A stretch of 64,000 nt of DNA. It comes from Sclerotinia nivalis. Lineage: Eukaryota; Ascomycota; Leotiomycetes; Helotiales; Sclerotiniaceae. The stretch is from assembly GCA_029531795.1 (NCBI GenBank), contig JAPEIS010000012.1, forward strand, positions 806,001 to 870,000, written 5' to 3'. A program made the position numbers and the translations under genes. Positions 11,974 through 25,356 of the stretch are shown here, piece by piece; position 1 is the first letter of the stretch, and each line of letters starts with the position of its first letter. The notes below the pieces were generated by a model. That model had not been told where the DNA came from and made no database searches. It was given only the letters and a program-made list of their open reading frames with translations.

Positions 11974-14900
11974 ATGCCCGCAAACCAACGAAAGCAGACA
12001 AGCCAGTCATCATACTTGCAAACTCCTCGAAACACTGCGATCCCGTCAACGAAGGATGCTGGAAAGTCCGTAATTGCACCCAAATCTAGTACGAGCGATT
12101 CATCCGAGACATTCCTCACCATGGCACAGACTACAACGAAATCAAATGGTCAACCGCCCACCCCTTCCACAAACATCAATGGCGTACCTCCTACAGTAAA
12201 TCGCAAGAAGCAGAAACGAAGGGCGAAACAGGCTGCTAGGGCTGCTGCGGAACAAGCACAAGGCTCTCAGATAAATGGTGGTCCATCTCCTGGCGATGTC
12301 AAGAAACAAATGCAGGAACTAGAAGCACGTTTCCGCGAGACTGGGCTAGATGAGCAATACGACGACGACGAACAATTCGATCCTGCAGATGATAATGCGT
12401 ATTATAGCGACGAGGAAGGTGATGCATATTCCGGCTCGTATGGTCATGATGGCTCCTCGATAAATGGCTATGCGATGCCTGCAACAAACTCCTCGAGCAA
12501 GAAACAGAAGAAGAAAAAGAAATCGAAGTCTTCGCAGTCAGACCATTCTAATTACGCACACCACGGTCCAAATGGTTCATCACATAATCACGTATCGCTA
12601 CCAATTCCTCTGCAGTCCCCACCGAATATGCAGAGAGGGCCGGGTATTTCGAAGGAGAAAATCTGGAATACATCATCGCAAGAAGAACGTGAGCGGATAA
12701 AGGAATTTTGGTTATCTCTCGGAGAAGACGAGCGCAAATCATTAGTCAAGGTAGAAAAGGATGCCGTACTCAAGAAAATGAAAGAGCAGCAAAAGCATTC
12801 TTGTAGTTGCACAGTCTGTGGTCGCAAGCGCACTGCTATTGAAGAGGAGCTAGAAGTACTTTACGATGCATACTATGAAGAGCTCGAGCAATATGCAAAT
12901 CATCAAGGAGGTGACGGTCCTCCACCAATGATGCCACCTCCACGTCGATTCGGCGCCATGAGCGGATTACAGCCACCCAATCGTTTACCACCAGTGTTTA
13001 GTGGGCAGCAACCATCAAGGGGTAGGATAGTAGAGCAACTTGGCGATGACGAAGATGAAGAGGGTGATGAGGAGTACAGTGAAGATGATGCGGATGAAGA
13101 TGAATATAGTGATGAAGAACCCGAAGAAATCCCAAGAAGTCACGCCACAGACTTTTTTAATTTTGGTAATAGTCTCACAGTACAGGGAGGGATTCTTACC
13201 GTAGCGGATGACTTGCTCAAAAATGATGGGAAGAAATTCATTGAAATGATGGAGCAACTAGCCGAGCGCCGCATGGCTCGAGAAGAAGATGCAAAAGAAC
13301 AGTATGCTAATGCGAATTATGGCCACCCTCCGAACGGTTCCATGCATCCCCATTCCCACGGACACGTTCATAATCACCCACCGCCGCCAGAAGAAGACGA
13401 TTATGACGATGAAGAGGATGATGAAGACGAGTATGATAGCCAGGAAGAGGATTACGATGAAGAGGAGATGGTACGTGGAGGAAATTATGGCTGATCATCC
13501 TGTACTAACATAGCACAGGATTCCATGACCGAAGAACAGCGTATGGAGGAAGGAAGACGGATGTTCCAGATATTCGCTGCTCGTATGTTCGAGCAAAGAG
13601 TTTTGACGGCCTATAAAGAAAAGGTTGCGAAAGAGAGGCAGCAAAAACTTCTCGAGGAACTTGAGGAAGAAAGTCGAGCAGATTCTCTGAGGAAAGCCAA
13701 GAAGGCTAAAGATGCGCAGAAGAAAAAGGAAAAATTACTGGAGAAGAAGCGGGCTCTAGCCGAAGAAAAGGCTCGGAAGGAAGCCGAAAAAGCGGCCGAA
13801 GAGGCTTCTCTTCGAGAAATCGAAGAAAAGAAAGCAGAAGAGCAAAGGCTGAAACGAGAGGAGAATCGAAAAAAGAAAGAGGCACAGAAAAAGGCCGACG
13901 AAGAAGAGCGCGTGCGCAAAGAAGCTGAAAAGCAACGTCGGCTTCAAGAACAAAGAGAACGCCAGGCCGAACAAGAAAGAAAGCAACGTGAAGCCAAAGA
14001 GCGAGAGAAAAAGGAGAAAGAGGAGCTAAGGCGCCAAGCACTGGAAGCGAAAGAGGCTAAGGAAAAGGAGGCCAAGGAACGGAGAGAGAAGCATGAGAGA
14101 GAGAAGCGAGAAAAGGAAGCGAAAGTTAAGGCCGACAAGGAAGCCAGAGAGTTACAGAAACGTGAAGAACTTATCGCTCAGCAGGCTGCTGTTCAAGCTG
14201 CTCAATCAGCCGCGCAAGCTTCAAGGCGCCCGAATCAAGTACCTACGCCCAACTTGAGTCATGCCTTAGCTTCACCTCATATTTCAGTTGCCATTCCCGC
14301 TGTTCCTAAAGCACCGACTCCCATCAAGCTTCGAACAAACTCTCAGCAAGAGAATCACTCAACTATTCCTAGAACCCCTTCCGGTAAATATCAGAGCATA
14401 TCACCTAATTCCATAACTCCTTTACCGAACAGTCCTGGCCCGATAGGTCCGCCTGGAAAAACGCCACTACAACATCCTTTCTTACAACACCCACAAGCTA
14501 CTTCTCCGATACATTCTGCGCTAAAAGGTCCCCCAGGTATCCCCCAGAGTCCATTCGCTGGTATGCAACCCATGCCTGGAGGACTTCAACCAGGATTGCC
14601 AATGGTACCCCCAGGTTTCGGACGACCACATCATGACGCAATGTTCACACATCAGCAACCAATGGGCAGCCAGTTTCGCCCTTTGCCAATTCCCAATGGA
14701 GGCATGCCGCAATTTCAACCAGGATTTAATATGCATCATATGCCACAAGGCAGAGGCTTCCCTATGCATGGACCACCAGGATTTCCACAACCGTCTCCAA
14801 ACGGAATGGGTAGTATTGGTCATTTTGGCGCCCCGAAAGAAGCACCACCTTCACAGGCTCATTCTCGAAACCAATCTGGCTCGTTTGATGGATTATCATC

Positions 14901-15687
14901 GACGACACAAGCTCAGCCTATCGCGAGACCTGCACCCATTGGAAGACCATCTAGTATCGTTCACGGCGCTCGTCATGGCGATAAACCCAGTAATGGTGAA
15001 CCTGATGAATCTAATAAACATCTTGGCAGTAGCGCTTTACTAGATGATACTGATGAGCCTTTGAATGTTGGAATGGGCGCACGACGCTCGAGTGCAGCTC
15101 CTGGTAATCCCAGCAGGCAAAATTTCCTACCACCTCCATTTGGTATGGACCGCTCGGATCCAGCGGGCATGATGAGCTCTTTTGGCACATGGGGTGCACC
15201 GCCGAACCCATTTGGCTCATCTTCTCTACCAGGATCCAATGGTTTTGGCGGAGGATGGAACACAAGTCTCAATATGAACAATTCATTCGGGATGCCGCCT
15301 TACTTCCGTCCGTCTCAACCGCGTTCGGTAGCTGTGAGATTAATGATCTGTATGGCTTGCCAAAACCTCCAGACTTCGACTCCAGACGGATGGTTAGATA
15401 TCGACTCTATCAAGAATGAGGTTGCTCTTCTCAATCCTCCTAGGGAAGAGCCAGTTTCTGAGAGGGAACTGCTCGATATTTGTGACACTGAAGGGAATCA
15501 AATGAATGGTGGTGGCACCTTTGAAATCCGTCATTTCAACGGCAAATCCCAAATCCATTACGTTAGCGACTCCACACCTCATGACTTCCGTGCTGTCGGC
15601 GCTCCAGGTGAAATTGGAAGCCCTATTAGTGGGGGAGCATCGAGGAATCCAGGACCTCCTGGCCGAGCTCCAATTGGTGGATTTTAG
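11974..15687 (+). CDS. nst1: Stress response protein Nst1
   Basis: Nst1 is a large disordered cytoplasmic protein; the yeast form affects salt tolerance and associates with P-bodies. Exons are 11974-13470 and 13519-15687 (1,221 aa). The 48-nt intron has a GTACGT donor, a CTAAC branch site and a CACAG acceptor. The layout is typical: an [15 protein letters not shown] basic start, an acidic stretch, a poly-Lys run ([10 protein letters not shown]), then the conserved core [30 protein letters not shown] with a [10 protein letters not shown] cysteine cluster. A very acidic Asp/Glu segment follows, then [27 protein letters not shown] and about 200 residues of Lys/Glu/Arg coiled coil (about 13,600-14,200), and finally a Pro/Gly/Met-rich tail. 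A second ATG at 12121 has a better context (CACCATGG), so the first 49 residues are uncertain. Confidence 0.93.
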
Positions 15688-18600
15688 TGGATATACCTAG
15701 CCTAGCTTCCTTTCGCTATCCAATTCTCATATTTCGAGCATTACACGTTCGATATTTTGGAGCTTACTTGTGTGTCCGTGCTTGTTTCTTCTCATGTTGA
15801 TGTAAGATTTGCATGGCTGGGTATCGACCAAACAAAAGTCCAAATGTGGCACTCTTCATGAACTCGCTTACGTTTCTTCATTTTTCTTTCTGCCGGTCGG
15901 TCTTCTCTGGTCTCCCTTGGTTGGGGAGGAGGAATCAATCAATCAATACCTAGTGGCGTTATTACGCTGAATTATTTTTGCCTGCTTCGTAATGAAGAGG
16001 TGAATATCGAATTCCAACATTTTTTCAGTGTTCTAATGTATATGTTCTTGCCCTGTTGTGCTTTTCGTTTGCTTCACTTGCGTGCATTTAACCCCCTACT
16101 TAGTATATACCTACTGGTGTAGAGTGCAGTAGTTGTGAAAATTGAGAGGGAAAATATTGTGATCCTCTAAAATTATTTTCGTACGACGACATTTTGCTAA
16201 TCTGTGATACAGTATTTGATGTCGGGTTTAGTACTATTCTTCCACCAGAATTTCGACCAAAATTAGGTATATTTTTCCTGTTTTCTCTACACACCAAACA
16301 TGCCTATGCGTACTCACTCGTGTTGGGTTGGGAAGATGGATTGGTGCAACAATGTTATGCTTCACAATGATCAATAACTACTACTTTGGAGAATTCGCTA
16401 CCATTCACCTCAGCATCTCCACTTATCTCTCCTCATCTCGACATCACATTCCTACATACCCTTATTCACACACAATTTATTATCTTAAAATGAAAAGGTG
16501 CATCCGGAGGTACGGATGCCGCATTATGTTAAATGATCTGAAAGCTTAATCAACATGTCAATTCCTTTCGCCATTATCGTCCACCTACTACAAATATACT
16601 GAGTACTCGGCAATCTTTCATTCTTTCCTTTTCACGTAATTACTCCTCGCTCGCACAATCGATATTCATATGTGAAAGCACATAGTTGGGCGCTTAAGAA
16701 TGATAACGAAAATGAAGGAAAGAGTGGCGAGGAAAGAGATCTGAGCGCTTATGTATGTCTAAATTGGTATTTTGAGGCTCGAGCTTGGACCGTGGTCATG
16801 GCTGTGGATGATGCATGCGAGATTATCAGTGGGACTAGAACATGCGGCTGCGGTGACACGGGAGAGTGAACTGCGTGAACGGGAGAAAAGTGTATGCTGG
16901 ATGGAGATGAGTTTGAGAAGGAAAGGCAAAGCAGACAAACAAGCAAAAATGATTCACATCACCCGCAGCAGATTTATGGAGAATGTGGGGGTGGATTTGG
17001 ATGGACAATGCGTGCAATTTGAGGGTGGGTCTATCTTTGGGATGCGCGCTTTAAGTGGAAATGGACTTTTGGTGATCAGTGGATGGGCTAGGATGGTTGG
17101 TGCGGGACGAAAAGTCGATGATTGAGATGGTTGAAAAATTAGTGGTGCGTCCTCGCGGTGTGGAATATGCACGTTTTCAGGGGCAACTTCTTCATTCCAT
17201 AATTACATCATTGAAATCAGACTTTTTTTGAAACTCACTATCTTTTACTGTTGAATCCGCCGTCAGAACTTCTTGTGGTTGGAGTTTCGACTAGGGATAA
17301 GAGCAAAATGATTGGGCTGCCCAACATACCTATGCTGGAGTCCCTCGAGGTATTGAGGCAAATGCCGAAGAGTCGACAGGATCTCCGGAGCAGCACCGAC
17401 TGTCCTTGATTATCAGGACTTACTATCCGAACAGCCCTGGAGGCATTGTATTTCCTCGCGCTGGTCAATTTCCTGCCGATTAACAACTTCAGGAAAGGCC
17501 GTACAGTTTCCATGCGAAGAACCAATCTCAACATCAACCCAATTGCAGAGACGTTCCAATTGAGTTTACTTCCTGAGACAAGATTCCCAACTGTGCATGT
17601 ACATGAATCGATTTCCACGTGTCTGATAACCTTACATCCTTCAAATTATCAGGAATGGCATGCACATTCGTAAAAAGCTTCCAGAAATCCGCTTTTCAAA
17701 TCCTGATGAACGGTCACCCATACGGTTGCCTGTCAACGTTCGAACAGGGTTGTAGATCCTGAATTGAGGCCGCGAAATTTTGCAAATGAGAAGAGCGCAT
17801 GTGTAGTAAAGCTGTGCAAATGATATTCCTGCTGTTTGTTACCAACATAACAAGAATAGATATCATTTCTTATTGTGGGTACGATGTTAGTTTCTTTGGA
17901 GATCTGAAGTGGATTTCTTTGGCCTGGGATGCCATCGAAGAATGGAACGAATTGCTAAATTTAGAACGGGGAATAATTGTTGGTGTAATCATCGAATGTA
18001 AGATCACATGTTTATCTTTTTCCTCTTTTTAACGAGAATTTCGGTGACTATTTCGTTAAGCACGGTACAATATGAATCGGCCAGAGGAATACTCACGGTC
18101 ACTAAGCAATGGCTTCTCCAACTTTTTGAAACTTGTTCCTGTTTTCCTCCACAGAGGTGGTAGTTTTTGAAGGATTAGAGGTCTGTCGGACAGGTGCCCA
18201 ATCGGAAGGACTAGACCCTCATGCAGGCATTTGACAAGGACTCCATATGCATGTAACCATACACCCACGTGTGATACCGGGGTTGTAAATTGTTTCAGCG
18301 GAGCAGATGGATGAATTGCAAATGGCAAAAGATCACTGATTAGTACCAGTAAAAGGATCTTCGACTCATTTTCAAAATCGTTAGATCATGCGATTAGTTA
18401 ACGACTTATGTTTACTTTTTTTGCCCGTATGCGAACAAGTGTTTACCTGACCAAGGAATTCGCAAATCATTGTCAAAGATTTGAGTTTTTACTATTGATT
18501 CTTCAGGCGTTCCCGGCCCCAATTTGATCAATTGCGCCATTCCTTTCAGCTCCCACAGATCATATCTTCAAACGAGGACTTCAAACAAATTCTTCAATAG

Positions 18601-19375
18601 CATCGCCACAATACCCCATTATCTACCTAGATATGTACGGTAAATCATCCAACCTTCACGGCGTTTACCCTTCATTGCCCCTGCAAACGCAACCACAACT
18701 TTATTCCTGCAAGGCTGCAACCCTGCGGCGTGAATGTGACATCGATTACTCCAAGGACCAGGCCAGGACATCATTGCTTTCCAGCTTACGCTATGCGCTT
18801 GTTAAGAGCTTCCCTGGAAAGTAGAAAAATAAGAGTGGTGTGTCGTGGGAGTTACGAGAATTACACGGGGGTTACGCCTAGGATGGGTCGGACCAATAAG
18901 GTTAGATGAAGGGGACGGATTATGGAGATGGAGATACCGGTTGTGCCTTGAAATTTGGAGGATCAGACACTTGAATTCTTCGGGCTCGATAGTGTACTTG
19001 ATAGTGTCCCTGAATGAGGGTCTCCTGTTTTTTCCTTGGTCCTTCCGGATGTTAACGACTAAGTAGCTACTTTCTGTTGAAGAATATCTATCTGAAGATT
19101 TCCCGTGGTACTTTTTTTGTGCTCTCTTTTTGCGATTTTGCGAAGTATCTTACTTATCTTTTTCTACCTTTCGTGTGTTTAATTTGGATATGCTTCGAAC
19201 AATATTCTCAACAGTAGGCAGGTGAATTGAGCAGAGCGAAATCTAGTGATCGACTAATGCACGAAAAGAGCTATCATTGTGATTCCTCCGAAGCTCCTTT
19301 TAGTCAAAGGGATTCCAGCAACCGGTCGTACGGAAAGAAATAGTCTGATTTCAGAAATATATAAATAATAGAACG
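15688..19375. other. Long intergenic region, no gene recognised
   Basis: About 3.7 kb. Several open frames of 60 to 126 codons overlap on both strands between 16,670 and 18,330, none with a recognisable motif. The plus strand near 17,340-17,470 reads protein-like for a short distance but is interrupted, so a very old gene relic is possible. A small hairpin (GCATCCGGAGGTACGGATGC) starts at about 16499. Confidence 0.35.
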
Positions 19376-20940
19376 ATGGACGCACAAGCAACCGCAGCAC
19401 AATTCCCACCTGGATACCTCGAAAGTTATAACGGTCATCCACTCTTCGCTACTTGTGTTAGTTTTATTGTATTGGATGTATTTTTCGTTCTTGTGAGATT
19501 CCTTTCGAGATGGATGCACAATACACCGAGGGGATGGGACGATTTTCTTATGGTACCTGGGTTGATATTTTCGGTGTTGCTTGCTGCTCAGGGGCTCAGT
19601 ATGTATATCACTTAACGCCTAATTTTAGATGGATCCGTACCTAACAAGCATTCCTTCAAGTCGGAATAAATTACTGCGGAGTAGGCTACCACGTCGAAGC
19701 CATCGAGCTCAGCGACCCCTCACAACTCGTCTCCCTCTCTAAGCTCCTCATCTTTTTTCCCGCCACTTACGCCATCGCCGTAACCTTCCCCAAACTATCC
19801 ATTCTAGCCATGTATCTCCGCATTTTCACCGTTCCTTTCTACCGCATGGTAACCTACACCGTTATCTACATAATCGTCATTTCTTCCACCATTTTATTCA
19901 TGATGATGCTTTTCCAATGCACACCGGTGAATTATTTCTGGGATAAAACTATCCCGGGGGGAGAATGTCATTTGAATATTGAAAAACTTTTTTTATATGC
20001 TAGTTTGCCGAACATTATTTCAGATATCCTTATGTTGATGTTGCCATTGCCGTTTGTTTTCAGGCTGAATATGACGAAGAAGATGAAGGTTGGTTTGGGT
20101 ATCACGCTGCTTACTGGATCGAGGTAATTTTTCCCTTTTCTCATTCCCCAAAACCTGGAAATTGGAATCTAACATGCAAAAAGCGGTCTCGCAACCTCCA
20201 TCCTCCGCTTCGTCTCTTTCGAACACCAATCACTTTTCCCCGACACACCCCGTGCAGCAGCGAATCTCGCCCTCTACACCGTCCTCGAAACAAGCATGTA
20301 TTTAATTGCTGCTTGTCTCCCCGCCTGCCGACCCCTCTTTAACATTCTCCGTCACCCATCTCGAAATATGCAAAACAATGATGATCAAAAATGTGCACCA
20401 CATTCACCCTCTGTCAATACAAGAAATGTACATGATGACATTGAATTGCAACGAACTAACGACGGAAGCGGGAGTGAAAGTTGGAATTGGATTCGATATC
20501 ATGGGTTCGGCGAGGGTTTCCGAGGTATGCAAGGTCGATTTAAGAGATTGGGTTCGGATGCTGGATATATTCTAGGAAGGAGCAGGGAAACATCACCTCA
20601 TTCCCCACCTCCTCAATCTCAATCCCAATCTCAATCTCGTTCCTCGCAACCCTCTCAACCCCAGCAAGAACGCGATCCGGACCGACAATTCACCGATCAA
20701 GCCGAGGGTCGCTTGGGACTCGGACTCCACAAACTCCGTTCCGGGTCCAGAGAAAGAATATTCAAACACTCATTTCGCACACCAGAACGCGTACATATAG
20801 CTGATATGCACGTGGGGCACGTGCAACAGGATGAGGGCCAAGAGGGCCCAGAATCACCAGAGAGGAAGGGTGGATTTGCAAGAGATGGGATTAGGATTAA
20901 ACAGGAATTTGATGTTTATTATGATCGGCCGGCTTTATGA
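19376..20940 (+). CDS. Fungal rhodopsin-domain (PTH11-related) seven-helix membrane protein, 480 aa
   Basis: Exons are 19376-19598, 19661-20123 and 20184-20940. Introns are 62 and 60 nt (GTATGT...CAAG and GTAATT...AAAAAG). Splicing gives the expected helices: FATCVSFIVLDVFFVLVRFLSRW (helix 1), a GWDDFLMVPGLIFSVLLAAQG helix, an INYCGVGYH extracellular turn, LLIFFPATYAIAVTFPKLSILAMYLRIF, TVIYIIVISSTILFMMMLFQC, a CTPVNYFW...GECHL segment, LPNIISDILMLMLPLPFVF, a helix starting at the exon 2-3 junction, and TVLETSMYLIAACLPACRPL. This is the Rhodopsin/DUF3112-type fold common in Pezizomycotina, related to the PTH11 receptors but without an N-terminal CFEM domain. The long C-terminal tail is hydrophilic with a QSQSQSQSRSS run. 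Ligand and pathway are unknown. Confidence 0.88.
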
Positions 20941-21683
20941 TCCGTGGGGGTTGGGTTAGAGGGGATATTAAAGAGAAGGGTTTTTCAAAAGGGTGCTTCT
21001 TTCTGCGATCTCGCATAGTTTAGTAAGTATATTGGGCGTTATTTTTGGGCGATGGCATTGCCGCATTGGGTGGTGTTTGGATAAACATACCTACATTTGG
21101 TGGTTGCGTGGGTTGCGTGGGTGCATATTTTGATACCATGGAGGCGGTGGTCAATTGGTCAGTTCATACCTATATACAATAAAGTTAATGGAAATGATTA
21201 ATGTATATATTTTCTAGCTCGTTCTTGAGAATCAACAAGTGATTGTGTGTGTGTGTAGTGAACTGTGAACTGTGAACTGTGAACTGTGGACTGTGAACTG
21301 TGAACTTTGTAAGGTTCATCCAATGATACTTTTGTATTGTCCAAGCAAGTTAGATGTAGTTGTTAGTCGGATAATCTAAACAGGCGTTTACTTTCTAGGT
21401 ACGCGCCAGTAGTATCTGCTTGAAGGATTTTTATCATTTTAGAGATGATATAGTAGTTAATTTTAATAAATGCAATTACTGTGATTATATTCGAGGCAAA
21501 AGAAGTTCAGCAATATGAAAGCGGCGACTAAATTAAGTTTAGACCATTAAACTGCAGGTGGACGTGTGCTTAGGTATTACTTGAAATAAAATAAACTCCC
21601 CAAGGCTGCGTGCCGCAAGCTTTGACGTACCTCGGGAAAAGTAAGAACCCTTTCCTTTGATAAATATGAGGCTGTCGTAAAGT
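20941..21683. other. Intergenic with an octamer tandem repeat
   Basis: About 740 bases. Bases about 21,258-21,306 consist of six copies of an 8-base unit (GAACTGTG with one GGACTGTG variant) after a short GT run. No gene seen. Confidence 0.6.
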
Positions 21684-22952
21684 ATGAAGTCTCTTACCAA
21701 GTCAAGACATGTTTTTCCCTCGAGCTTTCTCTCCAATAGACCATTTCTCTCTTTCTTATCCCCCCGCTTTCAACATGCGATCATACCTGCACGGCGCTTC
21801 ATAACTACTGATTTAGCATCTTCCAATTCATCTCCAGAGCCAGCTACGGCTCTCTTAGCTTTGAGTGATGCTCAAAAACAAGAAAAAATCTCTCAATCTC
21901 CTGGCCAGAAAGTAATCGTACTCTGGGACCTGGACAACAAACGACCAACCGATTCTCTCAATCCGTACGAAGCAGCGCAAAACATTCGTGCGTTTGCCTC
22001 CCGCTTCGGCGAGGTAATCAGCATCGCCGCCTTCGCCAACCAAGATGGAATGTCCTTCGTGCCGCCCGAAGTCAGAGAGTCACGCAAAGACCTCAATGAA
22101 TACTACAAGCTGGAAGAGGAAATGCACAAGAAGCATAAGATCAAACCCGAGACGCCCTATGTATGTGGTGTGTGCGGTAATAAGAAGAAAACTCATGCGG
22201 ATTTGGTCAAACATTTTGAGACGCTGCATGCAAGAGAGAGAAAAAAGAAGATGGATAAAGTAAACCAATTTAAGGGTGCAAAGCGAAAGAAGCTTTTGGC
22301 GAAGATGTTACCCATCGAAAAAACTATCAAGTATAAGGAGGCAGCCGTGGGGGTTATCACGCCCGCCGACCGGTATAAACTCAATAGTGAGCTTCGACGC
22401 GCGGGAGTCATGGTAAATCTTGTGAGATCGGTTCGGCAGGCTGCGGATATAGCGCTGATGGCATATGCAAAGTCAATGGCGAAGAAGAAGGGGAATCCGT
22501 ATGATTGGTTGATATTGATATCGGATGATACGGATTTTTGGTCTATGGTGAAGGATGCCTCGCTAGGAAGGGGTATAGGGACGATTGTGGTGGGGGATAA
22601 GAAGCATGGAGGAAAGAAGAAACTGGCGAGGGCGGCGTGTGCGTGGTTACCATGGGATATGCTTGAGACGGGTTGTATAGATAGGGACGTTGTTGAAGGG
22701 GCATTTGCAGATACTGTGCTGGTAGAGAAAAAAGAGAAAAGAATAAGGCAGATGAGGGAGATTTTTGGTGTGCGTGATCAGGATGGGGATGGTGCATCAT
22801 ATTCGAGTATCTTTTCCTCCGACGAAAACATCGATGACCATGAGGATATTTTAGACCACGACATCTCAATCCAAGACGACTCGGAGCTCTCCAGTACCTT
22901 CGACCCAGACTCAGATTTATCTGACCTCTCATCACTAGGTATACCACGATGA
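21684..22952 (+). CDS. NYN-domain ribonuclease-like protein with a C2H2 finger, probably mitochondrial, 422 aa
   Basis: An intronless gene. The first 40 or so residues are rich in Ser, Arg, Phe and Leu with no acids, and end in ARRFITTDLAS, which looks like a mitochondrial presequence. WDLDNKRP (Asp82 and Asp84), AFANQ, RQAADIAL (Asp255) and ISDDTDFW (Asp281, 282, 284) match the acidic cluster of NYN/PIN-like metal-dependent nucleases. Inserted in the fold is a C2H2 finger (Cys161, Cys164, His177, His182) followed by a Lys/Arg-rich helix; this arrangement also occurs in plant organellar relatives. The C-terminus is acidic (Asp/Ser-rich). The substrate is presumably RNA in the organelle, but this is inferred from the fold only. 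Confidence 0.82.
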   Translation: MKSLTKSRHVFPSSFLSNRPFLSFLSPRFQHAIIPARRFITTDLASSNSSPEPATALLALSDAQKQEKISQSPGQKVIVLWDLDNKRPTDSLNPYEAAQNIRAFASRFGEVISIAAFANQDGMSFVPPEVRESRKDLNEYYKLEEEMHKKHKIKPETPYVCGVCGNKKKTHADLVKHFETLHARERKKKMDKVNQFKGAKRKKLLAKMLPIEKTIKYKEAAVGVITPADRYKLNSELRRAGVMVNLVRSVRQAADIALMAYAKSMAKKKGNPYDWLILISDDTDFWSMVKDASLGRGIGTIVVGDKKHGGKKKLARAACAWLPWDMLETGCIDRDVVEGAFADTVLVEKKEKRIRQMREIFGVRDQDGDGASYSSIFSSDENIDDHEDILDHDISIQDDSELSSTFDPDSDLSDLSSLGIPR

Positions 22953-25356
22953 ATTTTTGTACTCATCAAAGTGGTCTTCTTATAGTAAAGAACTGATGCC
23001 GAGGCATATAAACTATTGCAATAAGCTCCCTACAAGTGGACTAAATGAAATCCATAATAGAAGGCCTGATTCACATTGTTCGATTCCACTTCGGATACCT
23101 CGACTCCATTCTTATCTGTGGCATCCCGAATTTCATGCACATTCTGGAATGTGATGAAGAGTTGACTTGAGCACTTGAGACCCATACCATCTTCGTTGCC
23201 TTCTAGCTGGCTTCTACACAACGACTTGATTTCTCCACTTGTAGGTGAATATCGTTCTACCCCTCAGCACCACCACGATATTCTATCTTCTAGCTACTTA
23301 TAATACAAGTCAATGAAATAGCAAGGATATGTAAAGCTAATATACACGACCATTGTAGTGTTAATCCTAGCATTAATTCACTTCTATTCAATCACATCAA
23401 AATAGCCTTGTGATCAAACTTCATATCACGCGCAGTGAATCGTGGAACCCGCTCTTATCATCATTCTTCTTTCCTACATTATTTAAAGCGGGTGGCGTCC
23501 CCAATTCCATCTTATAATATCGGAGGTCTTCTAGCTTTTCTTTGTGTCACAGCTTACAGGTCTGAATTGAATGGTATTTGTTCGTCTAATAGCTTATGTG
23601 CTCATGCGTTCATGTGCTTATGTGCGAATAATTGTGGGTTTTGGGAGGAGATTGGTAGGGAGGGTTGTTGGCTGTTGGTACTTAGGTAGTATGTATGCTT
23701 GTAGGTATTGTATTGTATAGAATAGCTTTGAGAAGGTGGTTTTGAGAGGAAGGAAGGAAGGTAAGTTTAGATTGGAGTAGAGTAAAGTAGAATTGTTGTT
23801 GGAGATGCAGATGAGAGTGAGACTGAGGGTGAGAGTGAGGGTGATAGTGAAAATGAGAGTGACAGTGATAATTGTTGCAAGTAATGAAAATGTAAAGAAG
23901 TGACAACAATATCTACTATTATCCCATGACCAAAATGTCTGAACCCTCTTTCCCTTTCTATGCTATGAAGATAAAATCCCAAAAATATCCCGCTGCTATG
24001 AAGACGCTGTTATTGTGTTTTTGTGGTGTATTGATGTATTTGGTTTACCTTTTGAGATTAGGAAGTTAATTATATAACCTCTTCTTGCTACCTTGTTGTA
24101 ATAGTCCGGGCAAGATAGTTTTCTAATTTGGTATAGTGGTGAATAATTAGTTATCTGTGAATCTCCATCTCCGCCGGATTCGGAAAGGAAGAAGAGAAGT
24201 ATGAGCTGAAATTTTTTTGATTTTGGAATAGAATAGCTTCGCCTTGGAGCGCAGCTTAATATAAGTCTAGTATACAAGTAGAAGATCTCGCCTGAATTGA
24301 ATGTATTGTTGAGTATACCGGACTTAAAGGTAGAGGATGGGTATGTGCTGATTGGATTGGATTGGACTGGATGTATGCCTTACTTTAATCATGATGGCTG
24401 CGATATGGCTTGGTGTGGAGTGTAGTGTAGTGTGGAAATGGAGAGACTTTGTTTGGATTTGAGTTTGAGTTTGTGATGGGGATGGGGGTGGAGATGGAGA
24501 TGGAGGGAGTTGTTTTATGGTGATTATGATGATATATAAGGAGGTTGGTTGTTGTGGGTATGAGTGAGTAAGTGAGTGAGTATTGTGATGATGTGAATGG
24601 CAGTGATAATAAAGACTCAAATGCACAATCGGCAGTAGTATGTACCCTACCTATTACTCCCCAGAATTTTTATTTCAATAAGGTAATTTCTTGGATTCTA
24701 TTATATTGATGATGAGGTATCAGAAATTCCACGTTAAGCAGTTATGTCTATGTATTTCTTCTGATCGGGTGAGAATTTTGAATAGTTACTTTCTTTACTA
24801 TTCGCGCGCTCTCTTTAAATCTAGCTCTTCGCTAAATCATTTTGCTCCTTTCATCCCCTTTTCACAAAACGATTATAATTTGAATATACGAGAACTAAGT
24901 GCACAATAGAAAGTAGGGGGAAAAATACAAGAAAGAGACATCACTTGGCTAATGACTTGACCTATGTTGAGAAATCCTCGTGTATGTTTTTCTTGTCACA
25001 TATCCAAGCTGGTTGGTTTAAATTTGAATATGTGATTAGTATGTTGTAAATTTAAATTCCTAACCGCGAATGTTGTGAGGTATGGGACATGTTTATATTT
25101 GACATGTTTATATCTTAAGACAAGGAAAAGTTGGAGTGAGCATCAAAGTTTTAAACAATAATGAAAACTTGCTTTTCTATGCTGTCATTTTCTTGAATCG
25201 TTAAATTGTTTCATCATGGCTAGGTTCTCAACATCTCAGCGCCAATATAAAACAATTCACTTTTTACGATATCGTTATAAGTCTTAAGATCAAGCCCACT
25301 ATACTCCAATCACAGTCGAGCAGAATAAGAACAGTAATATATTCTAGAAATCGTAG
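22953..25356. other. Intergenic, low-complexity rich
   Basis: About 2.4 kb of AT-rich sequence. Simple purine-rich repeats run at about 23,808-23,875 (GAGTGA/GGGTGA variants) and 24,420-24,515 (GAGTTT and GGAGAT variants). Open frames here follow these repeats and are not called. Confidence 0.5.

Noticed and set aside
16672..17125. Overlapping plus-strand frames of 65 and 117 codons
   Set aside because: No motif, no plausible introns, and comparable frames exist on the opposite strand.
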